Shown here: in pieces, positions 56,301 to 63,705 of the stretch | How the letters are laid out: each line of letters starts with the position of its first letter | Position numbering within the stretch: position 1 is the first letter of the stretch | Assembly: GCF_029690045.1 (NCBI RefSeq) | Contig: NZ_CP121464.1 | Location: forward strand, 4,278,001 to 4,342,000 | DNA length: 64,000 bases | Reading direction: 5' to 3' | Origin: Janthinobacterium rivuli | GTDB taxonomy: Bacteria; Pseudomonadota; Gammaproteobacteria; Burkholderiales; Burkholderiaceae_D | Made by a program: the position numbers and the translations under genes | The notes under the pieces: generated by a model | The model's input: only the letters and a program-made list of their open reading frames with translations | What the model was told of the DNA's origin: nothing | Database searches by the model: none

Positions 56301-56572
56301 ATCATCGCGCCATCGGACGTGTTTTGCGAGGACATGTAGAGCATGTTCTCGACGCCGTTGATCTGCTCTTCGAGCGGCGCGGCCACGGTTTCGGCGATTA
56401 CTTTCGGATTGGCGCCCGGGTACTGGGCGCGCACCACCACGGATGGCGGCACGACGTCAGGATATTCGGAGATGGGCAGGCCGAAAATCGACAGCAGCCC
56501 GGCCACGAATATGACGATCGACAGCACCGCCGCGAAAATCGGCTTGTCGATGAAAAAGCGGGAAAAGTTCAT
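53372..56572 (-). CDS. RND multidrug efflux permease (AcrB/MexB type, HAE1)
   Basis: A 1066-residue, 12-helix proton/drug antiporter. MNFSRFFIDKPIFAAVLSIVIFVAGLLSIFGLPISEYPDV opens the protein. The proton-relay pair is Asp409/Asp410 in GIVVDDAIVVVENV. Two large periplasmic domains follow the usual repeats. Length is slightly above AcrB because of a C-terminal Lys/Pro/Ala tail. It starts two bases after the adaptor gene. Likely substrates are hydrophobic drugs or solvents; none can be named from sequence. Confidence 0.97.
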   Translation of the reverse strand: MNFSRFFIDKPIFAAVLSIVIFVAGLLSIFGLPISEYPDVVPPSVVVRAQYPGANPKVIAETVAAPLEEQINGVENMLYMSSQNTSDGAMMLTVTFKIGTNVEQAETQVQNRVQRALPRLPEEVRQIGVTTVKSSPNLTMVVHLVSPNKRYDDMYLRNYAVLNVKDQLARLPGMGDIQIFGAGDYAMRIWLDPQKVAARGMTANDVVDAIREQNVQVAAGVIGASPAKNSDFQLTVNTQGRLQTPEEFGAIIVRTNADGAVTHLKDVARVEMGANSYSLRSLLNNNPAVGMGIFEAPNANALQLSSDVRSKMDELKKDFPQGVEYRIEYDPTQFVRSSIEAVIHTLLEAIALVVLVVIIFLQTWRASIIPLLAVPVSIVGTFAVMLGFGFSINTLSLFGLVLAIGIVVDDAIVVVENVERNIEEGLSPRDATIQAMKEVSGPIVAIALVLCAVFVPIAFVPGLSGEFYRQFALTIAISTVISAFSSLTLAPALSAALLKPHDAPKDALTRGMDMVFGRFFAWFNRFFGRASHRYEAGVKGVLGRKSASLGVYALLVVAAIFTFKSVPAGFVPAQDKQYLVGFAQLPDAASLDRTEDVVRRMSDVIKSVPGVESTIAFPGLSINDFTNAPNAGIVFATLKPFDERTSKELSGGAIAAEINKRLGGIQDAFIMVFPPPPVNGLGTIGGFKMMIEDRGNLGYDALYNATQALAAKAYQTPELAGVFSGYQINVPQLFADVDRVKAKQMGVQLQTIYQTLQINLGSLYVNDFNQFGRTYQVRVQADAAFRSHAQDIAQLKVRNDKGEMIPLSSLMRVKDSYGPDRVQRYNAYAAADFNGGAAPGVSSGQAQAALERIAKEVLPQGISYEWTELTYQDILSGNTMIYVFPLCVLLVFLVLAAQYESWTLPLAVILIVPMSILCALLGVKLTGGDNNVFTQIALFVLVGLASKNAILIVEFARELEEHGRTVVQAALEACRLRLRPILMTSIAFIMGVVPLVFSNGAGSEMRHAMGVAVFAGMLGVTFFGLFLTPVFYVLLRTLAQRFEKKPATAAAKPVAAPALDLEGDIY

Positions 56573-56574
56573 GT

Positions 56575-57819
56575 TTATTCCTTGGAAGTCGATGCTGCTT
56601 TCGCGGCGATCTTGGCGTCTTTTGCTTCAGGTTTCGCGGGGGCGACAGGCGCGGTCGGATCGAAATCCATGGCCACCATCTGCGGCGTCACCGGGGCGCC
56701 AGGGCGCACGCGCTGCAAGCCGTTGACGACGATCTTCTCGCCCGCCTTCAAGCCTTCGCGCACCACGCGCAAGCCGTCCGAGGTCGGGCCCAGCTTGACG
56801 GCGCGGTATTCGGCCTTGTTGTCGGCGCCCACCACGTAGACGTATTTGCGACTCTGATCCGTGCCGACGGCGCGGTCGCTGATCAGCAGCGCCGTGCTTT
56901 GCGCCTGCGGGCCGTTGCCGCCGTCAAGCTGGATGCGCGCGAACAGGCCAGGCACCAGTTGGCGCTCGGCGTTGGCGAAGGTGGCGCGCATGCGCACGCT
57001 GCCCGTGGCCGGGTCGAGCTGGTTGTCGACGAATTCCAGCTTGCCTTCGTGCGGGAAACCCGTTTCGTTGGCCAGGCCGACCTTGACGGTGACGGGCGTG
57101 CCCTTTTGCGCCGTGCCGGCCACGCGCAGATACGTATCTTCATCGCCGTCGAAGCTGGCGTAGATGCGGTCCGTCGACACCACGGAAGTGAGGATGGCGG
57201 AAGCGTCGATCAGGTTGCCGACGGTGATTTCCGCCTTGCTGACGCGGCCGCTGATCGGCGCCTGCACCTGCGTGTACGACAGGTTCAGCTTGGCCGCTTC
57301 ATACGCGGCTTGCGCCGAGCGTGCATTCGCGTCCAGCTCTTTCAAGCCCGACGCCTTTTCGTCGAATTCGCGCTGGGCGATGGCTTTTTCGGCCAGCAGC
57401 TTTTCAGCGCGCGACAGTTCCAGCTTGGCCAGTTCCGCCTTGGCGCGGGCGGAGGCCGCCGTGCCTTCGGCGCGCGACACTTCAGCCTGGAATGGGCGTG
57501 GATCGATGACGAACAGCACGTCGCCCTTTTTCACTTCGCTGCCCGGCTTGAAGTTGACGGCCGTGATGAAGCCGCCGACTCTCGAGCGGATTTCCACGCG
57601 CTCGATCGCTTCCAGGCGGCCCGAGAATTCCTGCGTTTCCGTGATCTGTTTTTCAACGACGGCGGCGGCCGAGATGGGCGGGCCGCCGGCCGCTGGCGCG
57701 TCGGGCACCTTGCTATTGGCCGAATCGCAGCCAGCCAGGCTCACGGCCACCAGTCCGGCCAGCGCGAGCGAGGCAGCCAGGGGCTTCAGCAGAGTGGAAA
57801 ATTGTTGAACGTTTTTCAT
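56575..57819 (-). CDS. RND periplasmic adaptor (membrane fusion) lipoprotein
   Basis: A 414-residue protein with lipobox (LAGLVAVSLAGCDS). The barrel-sandwich and alpha-hairpin follow (RVEIRSRVGGFITAVNFKPGSEVKKGDVLFVIDPRPFQAEV, then a long coiled coil about 120-185), then VQAPISGRVSKAEITVGNLI. It bridges the RND pump and outer membrane channel. The start at 57819 has a GGGA box and fits the signal peptide; the longer frame to 57969 is not used. It is first in the operon, with a palindrome over its predicted -10. Confidence 0.96.
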   Translation of the reverse strand: MKNVQQFSTLLKPLAASLALAGLVAVSLAGCDSANSKVPDAPAAGGPPISAAAVVEKQITETQEFSGRLEAIERVEIRSRVGGFITAVNFKPGSEVKKGDVLFVIDPRPFQAEVSRAEGTAASARAKAELAKLELSRAEKLLAEKAIAQREFDEKASGLKELDANARSAQAAYEAAKLNLSYTQVQAPISGRVSKAEITVGNLIDASAILTSVVSTDRIYASFDGDEDTYLRVAGTAQKGTPVTVKVGLANETGFPHEGKLEFVDNQLDPATGSVRMRATFANAERQLVPGLFARIQLDGGNGPQAQSTALLISDRAVGTDQSRKYVYVVGADNKAEYRAVKLGPTSDGLRVVREGLKAGEKIVVNGLQRVRPGAPVTPQMVAMDFDPTAPVAPAKPEAKDAKIAAKAASTSKE

Positions 57820-58008
57820 TTTATTTCCCTGTTTTATGAAAATTTCTAATGGTATGGGCGGCAGGAAGCAACCCAACTGAAAAAGTGAATGGTGGTGCCA
57901 TGGCGCCCGACGGCGCTCGATCAAAGGTAAACAGGCCGCCAGCTGCTTAAAAGCGGACGGGGACGACAAAGCTGGCTGTGCGAGCGCACAACTCAGGCAA
58001 GATGGGAA

Positions 58009-58026
58009 CTACACTGCATAGTGTAG
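58009..58026. promoter_or_regulatory. Palindromic operator at the RND pump promoter
   Basis: CTACACT and AGTGTAG form perfect 7-base arms around a 4-base centre. The minus-strand -10 hexamer TACACT (58020-58025) is part of it. A further half-site, TTAGTGTAA, lies at 58053-58061. This is typical for TetR-family repression, but no tetR gene is adjacent. Confidence 0.65.
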
Positions 58027-58048
58027 CAACCGAAACTCAAAAAGTAAA
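58020..58048 (-). promoter_or_regulatory. Sigma70-like promoter of the RND operon
   Basis: TTTACT (58043-58048) and TACACT (58020-58025) on the minus strand with a 17-base spacer; four of six matches in each. The predicted transcript has a leader of about 190 bases before the adaptor gene. The rest of the 271-base gap shows nothing else recognisable. Confidence 0.5.
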
Positions 58049-58090
58049 CTGATTAGTGTAAGTTTTTTTGCAGTGCCGCAGATGGCGGCG

Positions 58091-58951
58091 TCATGACTCG
58101 GGCTCCTGCCCCAGTCCAGCGACAAAGCTGGCGATTTCACTCAATACCTGCACCTTGCAGGCGCACTCATTGCGGGCGGTAGCGTCTTGCAGCGGCGCGG
58201 CGGCCATGCGCCGCACGGTGGTCTTGATGCCGCAAGCGATCAATTTGCTGCCGTATTGTTCAGCCTCGTCGCGCAATGGGTCGTCTTCACTGGACAGGAT
58301 CAGCGCCGGCGGCAGGTTCTTCAGGCGGCTCGACTGCAATGGCGACGCGTACGGATGGGTACGGTCAGCGGCATTCGGCAGGTAGCCGCGGTAGGCGGCG
58401 GCGCACTGGTCCGCCACTTCCGCCAGGTCAGGACAGGTCGGCAAGTTGCGCATCGAGCAGGTCGACAGGCCGGGGTCGAGCATGGGCATGATCAGCACCT
58501 GGCCCGCGAGGGGCGGTCCGCCCCGGTCGCGCGACATCATGGCGCACACGGCGGCCAGGTTGGCGCCCGCCTCAATGCCCGACACCACCATCTGCTTGCC
58601 CGTCCAGCCCAGCTTGGACTTGTTCTTTTTTGCCCACAGCAGCACGGCATGCGCGTCTTCCACGGCGGCGGGGAATGGCCGCACCTTCGCCAAGGTGTAG
58701 TTCGCGGCCAGCACCACATGGTCGGGGTTGCTCAGCACGAGGCAGCGCAGGAAGTCGTCCGCATCGTCCAGGTCGCCGTCGACAAAGCCGCCGCCATGGA
58801 AGAAGACGATCAGGCTCGACTGCCTGGCGCCCGGCACGCCGGCCGTGTAGACACGCGCGCCGAGCGCATCCTGCGCGCCCTGCACCTGGATGTCGCGTAT
58901 CTTCAGCGCCTGGCCAGGCGCCAGCTCGGCCGTGGTGTCGGCAACGCTCAT
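58091..58951 (-). CDS. Alpha/beta hydrolase-fold protein, HSL type, nucleophile missing
   Basis: A 286-residue protein with the hormone-sensitive-lipase layout. The oxyanion motif HGGGF begins at His52 (LIVFFHGGGFVDGDLDDADDF), and the elbow region is MVVSGIEAGANLAAVCAMM. Where the family has GDSAG, this protein has GIEAG, so Glu127 replaces Ser. The usual catalytic His motif near the C-terminus is also not seen, though SSEDDPLRDEAEQY keeps the Asp. It is likely not an esterase, perhaps a sensor or binding protein. It overlaps the small secreted gene upstream by four bases. Confidence 0.85.
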   Translation of the reverse strand: MSVADTTAELAPGQALKIRDIQVQGAQDALGARVYTAGVPGARQSSLIVFFHGGGFVDGDLDDADDFLRCLVLSNPDHVVLAANYTLAKVRPFPAAVEDAHAVLLWAKKNKSKLGWTGKQMVVSGIEAGANLAAVCAMMSRDRGGPPLAGQVLIMPMLDPGLSTCSMRNLPTCPDLAEVADQCAAAYRGYLPNAADRTHPYASPLQSSRLKNLPPALILSSEDDPLRDEAEQYGSKLIACGIKTTVRRMAAAPLQDATARNECACKVQVLSEIASFVAGLGQEPES

Positions 58952-59160
58952 TGCGCCACCACCGGCTGCACCGCAGCATCAAGTACCGTGTCGTTCAGGC
59001 ACAACAGGGCGGCGCCGCCCACTTCATGGGTCAGGGCGCTATACCCGCTGGCTTCGCTTTGCGCCGCCATCGAGTATGCATCCGTCGATACCATCGCGGC
59101 CAGAGCGAGCGAGCTCATAGCGAGAGCGAGCACTGCAAAGATTCCATTCCGATGACCCAT
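58948..59160 (-). CDS. Small secreted protein, 70 aa
   Basis: A 70-residue protein with a signal peptide (MGHRNGIFAVLALAMSSLALAAM). A mature part of about 45 residues contains one Cys (ALLCLND). The ATG at 59160 has an AGGAG box eight bases upstream, good support for a real gene. Its stop overlaps the hydrolase-like gene by four bases. It is divergent from the LysR gene, a classic regulator-target layout. Not a recognised family. Confidence 0.7.
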   Translation of the reverse strand: MGHRNGIFAVLALAMSSLALAAMVSTDAYSMAAQSEASGYSALTHEVGGAALLCLNDTVLDAAVQPVVAQ

Positions 59161-59308
59161 GATATTTCTCCTGTTGTACTGCCTGCGGCATCACATTTAT
59201 GCTGCAGTACAACAACTATAGACTTGATCTACAATCTGATAAAGAGTGCAATGACGAATTGATTGTTCAGGATTCTGAATAATCACGGATAAAGTGATAG
59301 GAATTCAA

Positions 59309-60271
59309 GTGAACAAGCTGCAAGCCATGGAAGTTTTCATCCAAGTCGTCGATGCGGGCGGCTTTACGCGCGCGGCGGAAAACATGCAGCTGCCGAAAGC
59401 CACCGTATCGACCCTGATCCAGTCGCTGGAAGCGAGCCTGTCGGTCAAGTTGCTCAACCGCACCACGCGCCACGTCAGCATCACGTCCGACGGCGCCGCC
59501 TATTACGAACGCTGCGTGCGCATCCTGTCGGACGTGCGCGAGGCCGAGGAATCGCTGTCGCGCACGCGCCTGAGCCCCAGCGGACGCCTGCGCGTGGATG
59601 CGCCCACGGCCCTGGCCAGCGAACTGATCATTCCCGCCCTGCCCGATTTTTTTGCCCGCTACCCGGACATTTCGCTGGAACTCGGTTGCAGCGACCGTCC
59701 CGTCGACCTGATCGAGGAAGGCGTCGACTGCGCCGTGCGCGGCGGCGAATTGGGCGACCTGAACCTGATCGCGCGCCGGGTCGGTGTGCTGCATTTCATG
59801 ACCTGCGCCTCGCCCGGCTACCTGGCGCACCACGGCACGCCGCTGCATCCGGACGACCTGTCCCGCCACCGCGGCGTGAATTTTTTCTCCGCCAAGACCG
59901 GCAAAACGTTTGACTGGGATTTCACGCGTGCCGGCGAACGCATCCAGGTTGCCATGCCCAGCCATATCGCCCTGAACGATTCAAATGCCTACTCGGCCGC
60001 CGGCCTGGCGGGCCTGGGCATCGTGCAAATGACGCATTTCATGCTTGCGCCGCTGATAGAACAGGGCAAAATGGTGGAATTGCTTGGCGAATGGGAATCC
60101 GACCCGCTGCCCATCCACGTGATCTATCCGCCGAACCGCCATCTGTCCGCCAAGGTGCGCGTGTTTGTCGAATGGGTCGCCGATATGTTTACCAATCACC
60201 CGGCCACGCAGCTCAAGGGCAAGAGCAGTCCCGCGAGCGCGCGCGCCACCCTGACCGAGGCCCAGCCATGA
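59309..60271 (+). CDS. LysR-family transcriptional regulator
   Basis: A 320-residue LysR protein. The N-terminal winged helix is LQAMEVFIQVVDAGGFTRAAENMQLPKATVSTLIQSLEASLSVKLLNRTTR; the effector-binding domain follows (ISLELGCSDRPVDLIEEGVDCAVRGGEL). GTG at 59309 is taken as start because of the AGGA box six bases upstream; a GTG at 59294 is the alternative. It overlaps the downstream dehydrogenase by four bases and is divergent from the small secreted gene, so it may control both. Confidence 0.94.
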   Translation: MNKLQAMEVFIQVVDAGGFTRAAENMQLPKATVSTLIQSLEASLSVKLLNRTTRHVSITSDGAAYYERCVRILSDVREAEESLSRTRLSPSGRLRVDAPTALASELIIPALPDFFARYPDISLELGCSDRPVDLIEEGVDCAVRGGELGDLNLIARRVGVLHFMTCASPGYLAHHGTPLHPDDLSRHRGVNFFSAKTGKTFDWDFTRAGERIQVAMPSHIALNDSNAYSAAGLAGLGIVQMTHFMLAPLIEQGKMVELLGEWESDPLPIHVIYPPNRHLSAKVRVFVEWVADMFTNHPATQLKGKSSPASARATLTEAQP

Positions 60272-61239
60272 CAGCAGCAAGCACATCGCCCCACCGCATC
60301 GTCTTCCTCGACCGCGACAGCCTGATCGCCACCGTGCGCCCGCCCGCCTTCGCGCACAGCTGGGAAGAATATCCACACACCAGGGGCAGCGAACAGACGG
60401 TGTCCCGCCTGCAAGGCGCCACGATCGCCATCACGAACAAGGTGCCGCTGCGCGCAGCCGAACTGGCGCAATTGCCCAAGCTCCAGATGATCGCCGTGGC
60501 CGCCACCGGCACGGATATCATCGACCTGGCCGCCTGCCGCGAGCGGGGCATCGTCGTGGCGAATATCCGCGACTATGCGCGCGCCACCGTGCCCGAACAC
60601 ACGCTGGCCCTGATGCTGGCCCTGCGCCGCCAGCTGGTGGCCTACCGCGCCGATGTGGAAGCGGGCCTGTGGCAGGCGTCGGAACGCTTCTGCCTGTTCG
60701 GCCACCCGATCCGCGACCTGGCCGGCAGCCGTTTGGGTTTGCTCGGCTACGGCGCGCTGGGCAAGTCCGTGGCGCAGCTGGGACGCGCCTTCGGCATGCA
60801 AGTGCAAGTCCACAACCGTTCACCTGTCGATGAGGACGGCGTGACGCAAGTGAGTTTTGACGAATTGCTGGCCACTTCCGACGTGCTCAGCCTGCACCTG
60901 CCCTTGACGGACACCACGCGCAACATCATCGGAGAAAAAGATCTGGCGCGCATGCAGCCGACGTCGCTGTTGATCAACACGGCGCGGGGCGGCCTCGTCG
61001 ATGAAGCGGCGCTGGCCGATGCATTAACGCGTGGCGTGATCGCCGGCGCCGGTTTCGACGTGCTATCGAAGGAGCCGCCGCTGCCCGACAACCCGTTGTT
61101 GAACTTACGCCTGCCCAACTTCATCCTCACGCCGCACACGGCCTGGGCCAGCGGCGAAGCCATGCAGAAACTGGCGGACATCCTGATCGGCAACGTGGAA
61201 GCGTTCGAACGCGGTGTGCCGACGAACGTGGTGGCATGA
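60268..61239 (+). CDS. D-2-hydroxyacid dehydrogenase (glycerate/hydroxypyruvate reductase-like)
   Basis: A 323-residue NAD(P)-dependent enzyme. The nucleotide-binding loop is LGLLGYGALGKSVAQLGRAFG; catalytic Arg, Glu and His lie in LINTARGGLVDE, the following GVIAGAGFDVLSKEPP, and LTPHTAWAS. The PHTAW form resembles HprA-type glycerate dehydrogenases. It interconverts a 2-keto acid and a D-2-hydroxy acid. The start at 60268 overlaps the LysR stop as ATGA, and the next gene overlaps its own stop the same way, forming a three-gene unit. Confidence 0.94.
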   Translation: MTAASTSPHRIVFLDRDSLIATVRPPAFAHSWEEYPHTRGSEQTVSRLQGATIAITNKVPLRAAELAQLPKLQMIAVAATGTDIIDLAACRERGIVVANIRDYARATVPEHTLALMLALRRQLVAYRADVEAGLWQASERFCLFGHPIRDLAGSRLGLLGYGALGKSVAQLGRAFGMQVQVHNRSPVDEDGVTQVSFDELLATSDVLSLHLPLTDTTRNIIGEKDLARMQPTSLLINTARGGLVDEAALADALTRGVIAGAGFDVLSKEPPLPDNPLLNLRLPNFILTPHTAWASGEAMQKLADILIGNVEAFERGVPTNVVA

Positions 61240-61691
61240 GCGTCTTGCACGAACTCGATGAACTGCTGTGCAGCGACGACGAGGACTACGACCGCCTCGA
61301 CCTGTTTCAGGAAGCAGACGAGCTGATCGGGCAGTTGCGGACGGACGACGTGCCGGCACTGCTGCAACTGTGGCAGCAGCGCGGCCTGAGCTGGCAGCAA
61401 CGGTTCACACAAGCCAGCACCAGCATCGACGGCGCCTTGCTGCGCGCCTTGCTGGCCGGTTTGCTGCAGATCAAGGAGACGCCGTACGGCGTGTTCGAAC
61501 TGATGTCGCGCTTGCCGCCAGTGGCCGACACTTCTGCGCTCAGCGACGCCCTGCTCGATTACGCCGGGCAAGCCTGGCATGCGGACCCGGCGCGGCAGCG
61601 GCAAATCCAGATCAGTTGCTGGAGTTGCGGGCTGTCGGGCCGATTATTGAAACGGCTCGGTTTGGCGTCCTGGAAGGAAGCGGGACTGTAG
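61236..61691 (+). CDS. Hypothetical protein, 151 aa
   Basis: A 151-residue acidic, helical protein starting MSVLHELDELLCSDDEDYDRLDLFQEADELIG. Later it has LRALLAGLLQIKETPYGVFELMSRL and near the C-terminus a CWSCG pair that might bind metal. It overlaps the dehydrogenase gene by four bases, so it is translationally coupled to it. No family was recognised. Confidence 0.75.
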   Translation: MSVLHELDELLCSDDEDYDRLDLFQEADELIGQLRTDDVPALLQLWQQRGLSWQQRFTQASTSIDGALLRALLAGLLQIKETPYGVFELMSRLPPVADTSALSDALLDYAGQAWHADPARQRQIQISCWSCGLSGRLLKRLGLASWKEAGL

Positions 61692-61694
61692 TTC

Positions 61695-62207
61695 TTACGA
61701 TGCGGCCGGCGTCTCGAATGAAAATCCCGGCGCATAGGCGTGATAGCCGTCGAAATCGCCCTTGCCGATGGCGGCCCCCTGGCTGCGGGCGATCGCATAC
61801 GCCATGCTGAAGTGAAAGTAGAAATTCGGCAGGATATATAAATTCAAATACTCGTCGGCGGGCAGCGCGATGTCGGCAAAGCCGGCGCGGTCGCGGCAGA
61901 TGCGGTCAAGCGGCCCGTCAAAACGTTCCACCGGAATGTCCTTGAGGTAGCGCATGGTCTGCGCGATCTGTTCCTGCAGGCTGGCGGCGGCGCTGAAATC
62001 GGCCACGTCCAGCCCCGCCAGCGGGCAGCAGCCGCGCAGGGAAAAGCTCACGGCCGCGCGCACTTGCTGGGCGAATGGCAGCATGTCCGGGTGCAGACGC
62101 GCCGCCAGCAACTGCGGCGCGGTGCCGGTCGTGTCGAGCATGGCGGAAAGCTGCGCCAGCGAACGGCAAAAGATGGTGGCGGGATTGATGTGCATCGCGT
62201 CCGTCAT
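61695..62207 (-). CDS. DUF1993 family protein
   Basis: A 170-residue protein. FCRSLAQLSAMLDTTGTA near the N-terminus, LHPDMLPFAQQVRAAVSFSLRGCCPLAG, and NLYILPNFYFHFSMAYAIARSQGAAIGKGDFDG near the end are the DUF1993 pattern, thought to be a four-helix DinB-like fold. The function is unknown. It overlaps the next upstream gene by four bases and is convergent with the 151-residue hypothetical gene, ending three bases from it. Confidence 0.88.
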   Translation of the reverse strand: MTDAMHINPATIFCRSLAQLSAMLDTTGTAPQLLAARLHPDMLPFAQQVRAAVSFSLRGCCPLAGLDVADFSAAASLQEQIAQTMRYLKDIPVERFDGPLDRICRDRAGFADIALPADEYLNLYILPNFYFHFSMAYAIARSQGAAIGKGDFDGYHAYAPGFSFETPAAS

Positions 62208-62698
62208 GCCAAGCCTTCCTGCGCGGCAACCGTCTTCAGCACGCGGATCAGCCGGCGTTCATGGCGGCCCACGGCGGCCCAATCCCAGGCGTCGGTCGGG
62301 CCGAATGCCGGGTAATGGCGCTGCCATTTTTCCGCGCGCTTCTGCGAATTGACGCTCACATGCGAGTCCAGGCCCTTGCCGCTGGACAAGCGCAGGTACA
62401 CGCGGATGACGCCCCAGCCTTCGCACACATAACGATACGTGAGGCCACCGCACTGGGCCGGGTCGAGCGCGATGCGGCGCGGGGCGAAGTGCCCGGCCAT
62501 GTCCGGGTAATGCACGGCCAGGAGCACGTCGCTAGCCCCTTCCGCTTCCAGCCTGGCCGCATACGCGCACAGCTCGGCAGGCGAGTGGAAATGCAGCGTT
62601 TCCCGTTCCGCCTCCGAATACACTTCTGCCACGGCCGCGCCGGGCTTGGCGAAGATTGCTTCGGCTATGGCCGCGATACCTGCTGTTGATAATCCCAC
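62204..62698 (-). CDS. Hypothetical protein, 164 aa
   Basis: A 164-residue soluble protein. It contains CAYAARLEAEGASDVLLAVHYPDMAGHFAPRRIALDPAQCGGLTYRYVCEGWGVIRVYLRL and then HVSVNSQKRAEKWQRHYPAFGPTDAWDW. No family was recognised, though the even composition and four-base coupling to the DUF1993 gene support it as real. The two probably act together. Confidence 0.75.
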   Translation of the reverse strand: MGLSTAGIAAIAEAIFAKPGAAVAEVYSEAERETLHFHSPAELCAYAARLEAEGASDVLLAVHYPDMAGHFAPRRIALDPAQCGGLTYRYVCEGWGVIRVYLRLSSGKGLDSHVSVNSQKRAEKWQRHYPAFGPTDAWDWAAVGRHERRLIRVLKTVAAQEGLA

Positions 62699-62757
62699 TG
62701 TGCCTGCCTTTCCTGTTGCCTGATGGTTACGCCATGCGCCGCCATCCTAGCATGGCG

Positions 62758-63633
62758 TCAGCGCCGGTGCCGGCTGAAAAATTCCCAGATGACTTCGTTC
62801 GCATCGATGGCGCGCGTGGTCTTGCCGATAGGCAGGCCGATATTGAAGGCATCGGCGCCGGGCCACGTGTGGCCGCCGTCCTTGACAGTGAGCAAGGCCA
62901 CCTGCTGCGCGCCATTGCCTTGCGCCATATGCGTCACTTGCGTATCGTCACCTGGCACGGCGGGGATCAGACGCGCCGGTGGCACGGCGCCGTCGATGCC
63001 GTTGTGCTTGCGCCAGTAATCGAAGGTGCCTTCGGCCGACAGGTAGCTGGCGGCCTTGCCCTCAAACAGCACGACCTTGTCGGCCGTGCCCTGTATCAAC
63101 AGCATGCCGACCTTGTCCGTTTTCTGGTGATGCTGCACCACGGGTTCCGGCATGGGCGCGCCCACCGAGGCGACGGCGGCGAACTGCTGCGGCAGCTCGG
63201 CCGCCAGGCGCAGGGCGAAGAAACCGCCGCGCGACAGGCCCGTCGCATACACGCGCTTGTCATCGATGCGGTAATCCTGCTTGAGTTTACTCAATATCGC
63301 TTGCGTAAAACCGACGTCGTCCGTGCCCGCCAGGTAATCCATGCCGAAACCCACGTTCCAGTCCTGTTTGATGCCTTGCGGATACACAACAATGAACTGG
63401 TGCCGCTCGGCCGTCCTGTTCATCTGCGTGTACAGCATTTGTTCCGCCATGCTCATGCCGCCGCCATGGAAATTGAAGACGACGGGAAAGGCTTGCTGCG
63501 GCTGGCTTTGGTAAGACTGCGGCGTGTAGACGATGTAGCGGCGCTTGTCTTCCTTGTGCTGCAACGATTGCACCTGGGCCAGCACGGGCGTGGACAGGCA
63601 GGACAGGAGCAACAGGCTGATGGCGATTTTCAT
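62758..63633 (-). CDS. LpqC/PHB-depolymerase-like secreted esterase
   Basis: A 291-residue alpha/beta hydrolase with signal peptide (LLLLSCLSTPVLAQ). FPVVFNFHGGGMSMAEQM is the oxyanion region; the nucleophile elbow is YATGLSRGGFFALRLAAELP (G-L-S-R-G), and the C-terminal KDGGHTWPGAD carries the catalytic His. The family includes polyhydroxybutyrate depolymerases and feruloyl esterases. No binding domain for PHB granules is present, so a secreted esterase of unknown substrate is the safe call. Confidence 0.9.
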   Translation of the reverse strand: MKIAISLLLLSCLSTPVLAQVQSLQHKEDKRRYIVYTPQSYQSQPQQAFPVVFNFHGGGMSMAEQMLYTQMNRTAERHQFIVVYPQGIKQDWNVGFGMDYLAGTDDVGFTQAILSKLKQDYRIDDKRVYATGLSRGGFFALRLAAELPQQFAAVASVGAPMPEPVVQHHQKTDKVGMLLIQGTADKVVLFEGKAASYLSAEGTFDYWRKHNGIDGAVPPARLIPAVPGDDTQVTHMAQGNGAQQVALLTVKDGGHTWPGADAFNIGLPIGKTTRAIDANEVIWEFFSRHRR

Positions 63634-63705
63634 GGGCTTCCCTTCAAGTCAAAGAGCAGCCAGCATAAGCAGGGGCAGGTGAAATCGCGGTGAAATCCGC
63701 TGACT

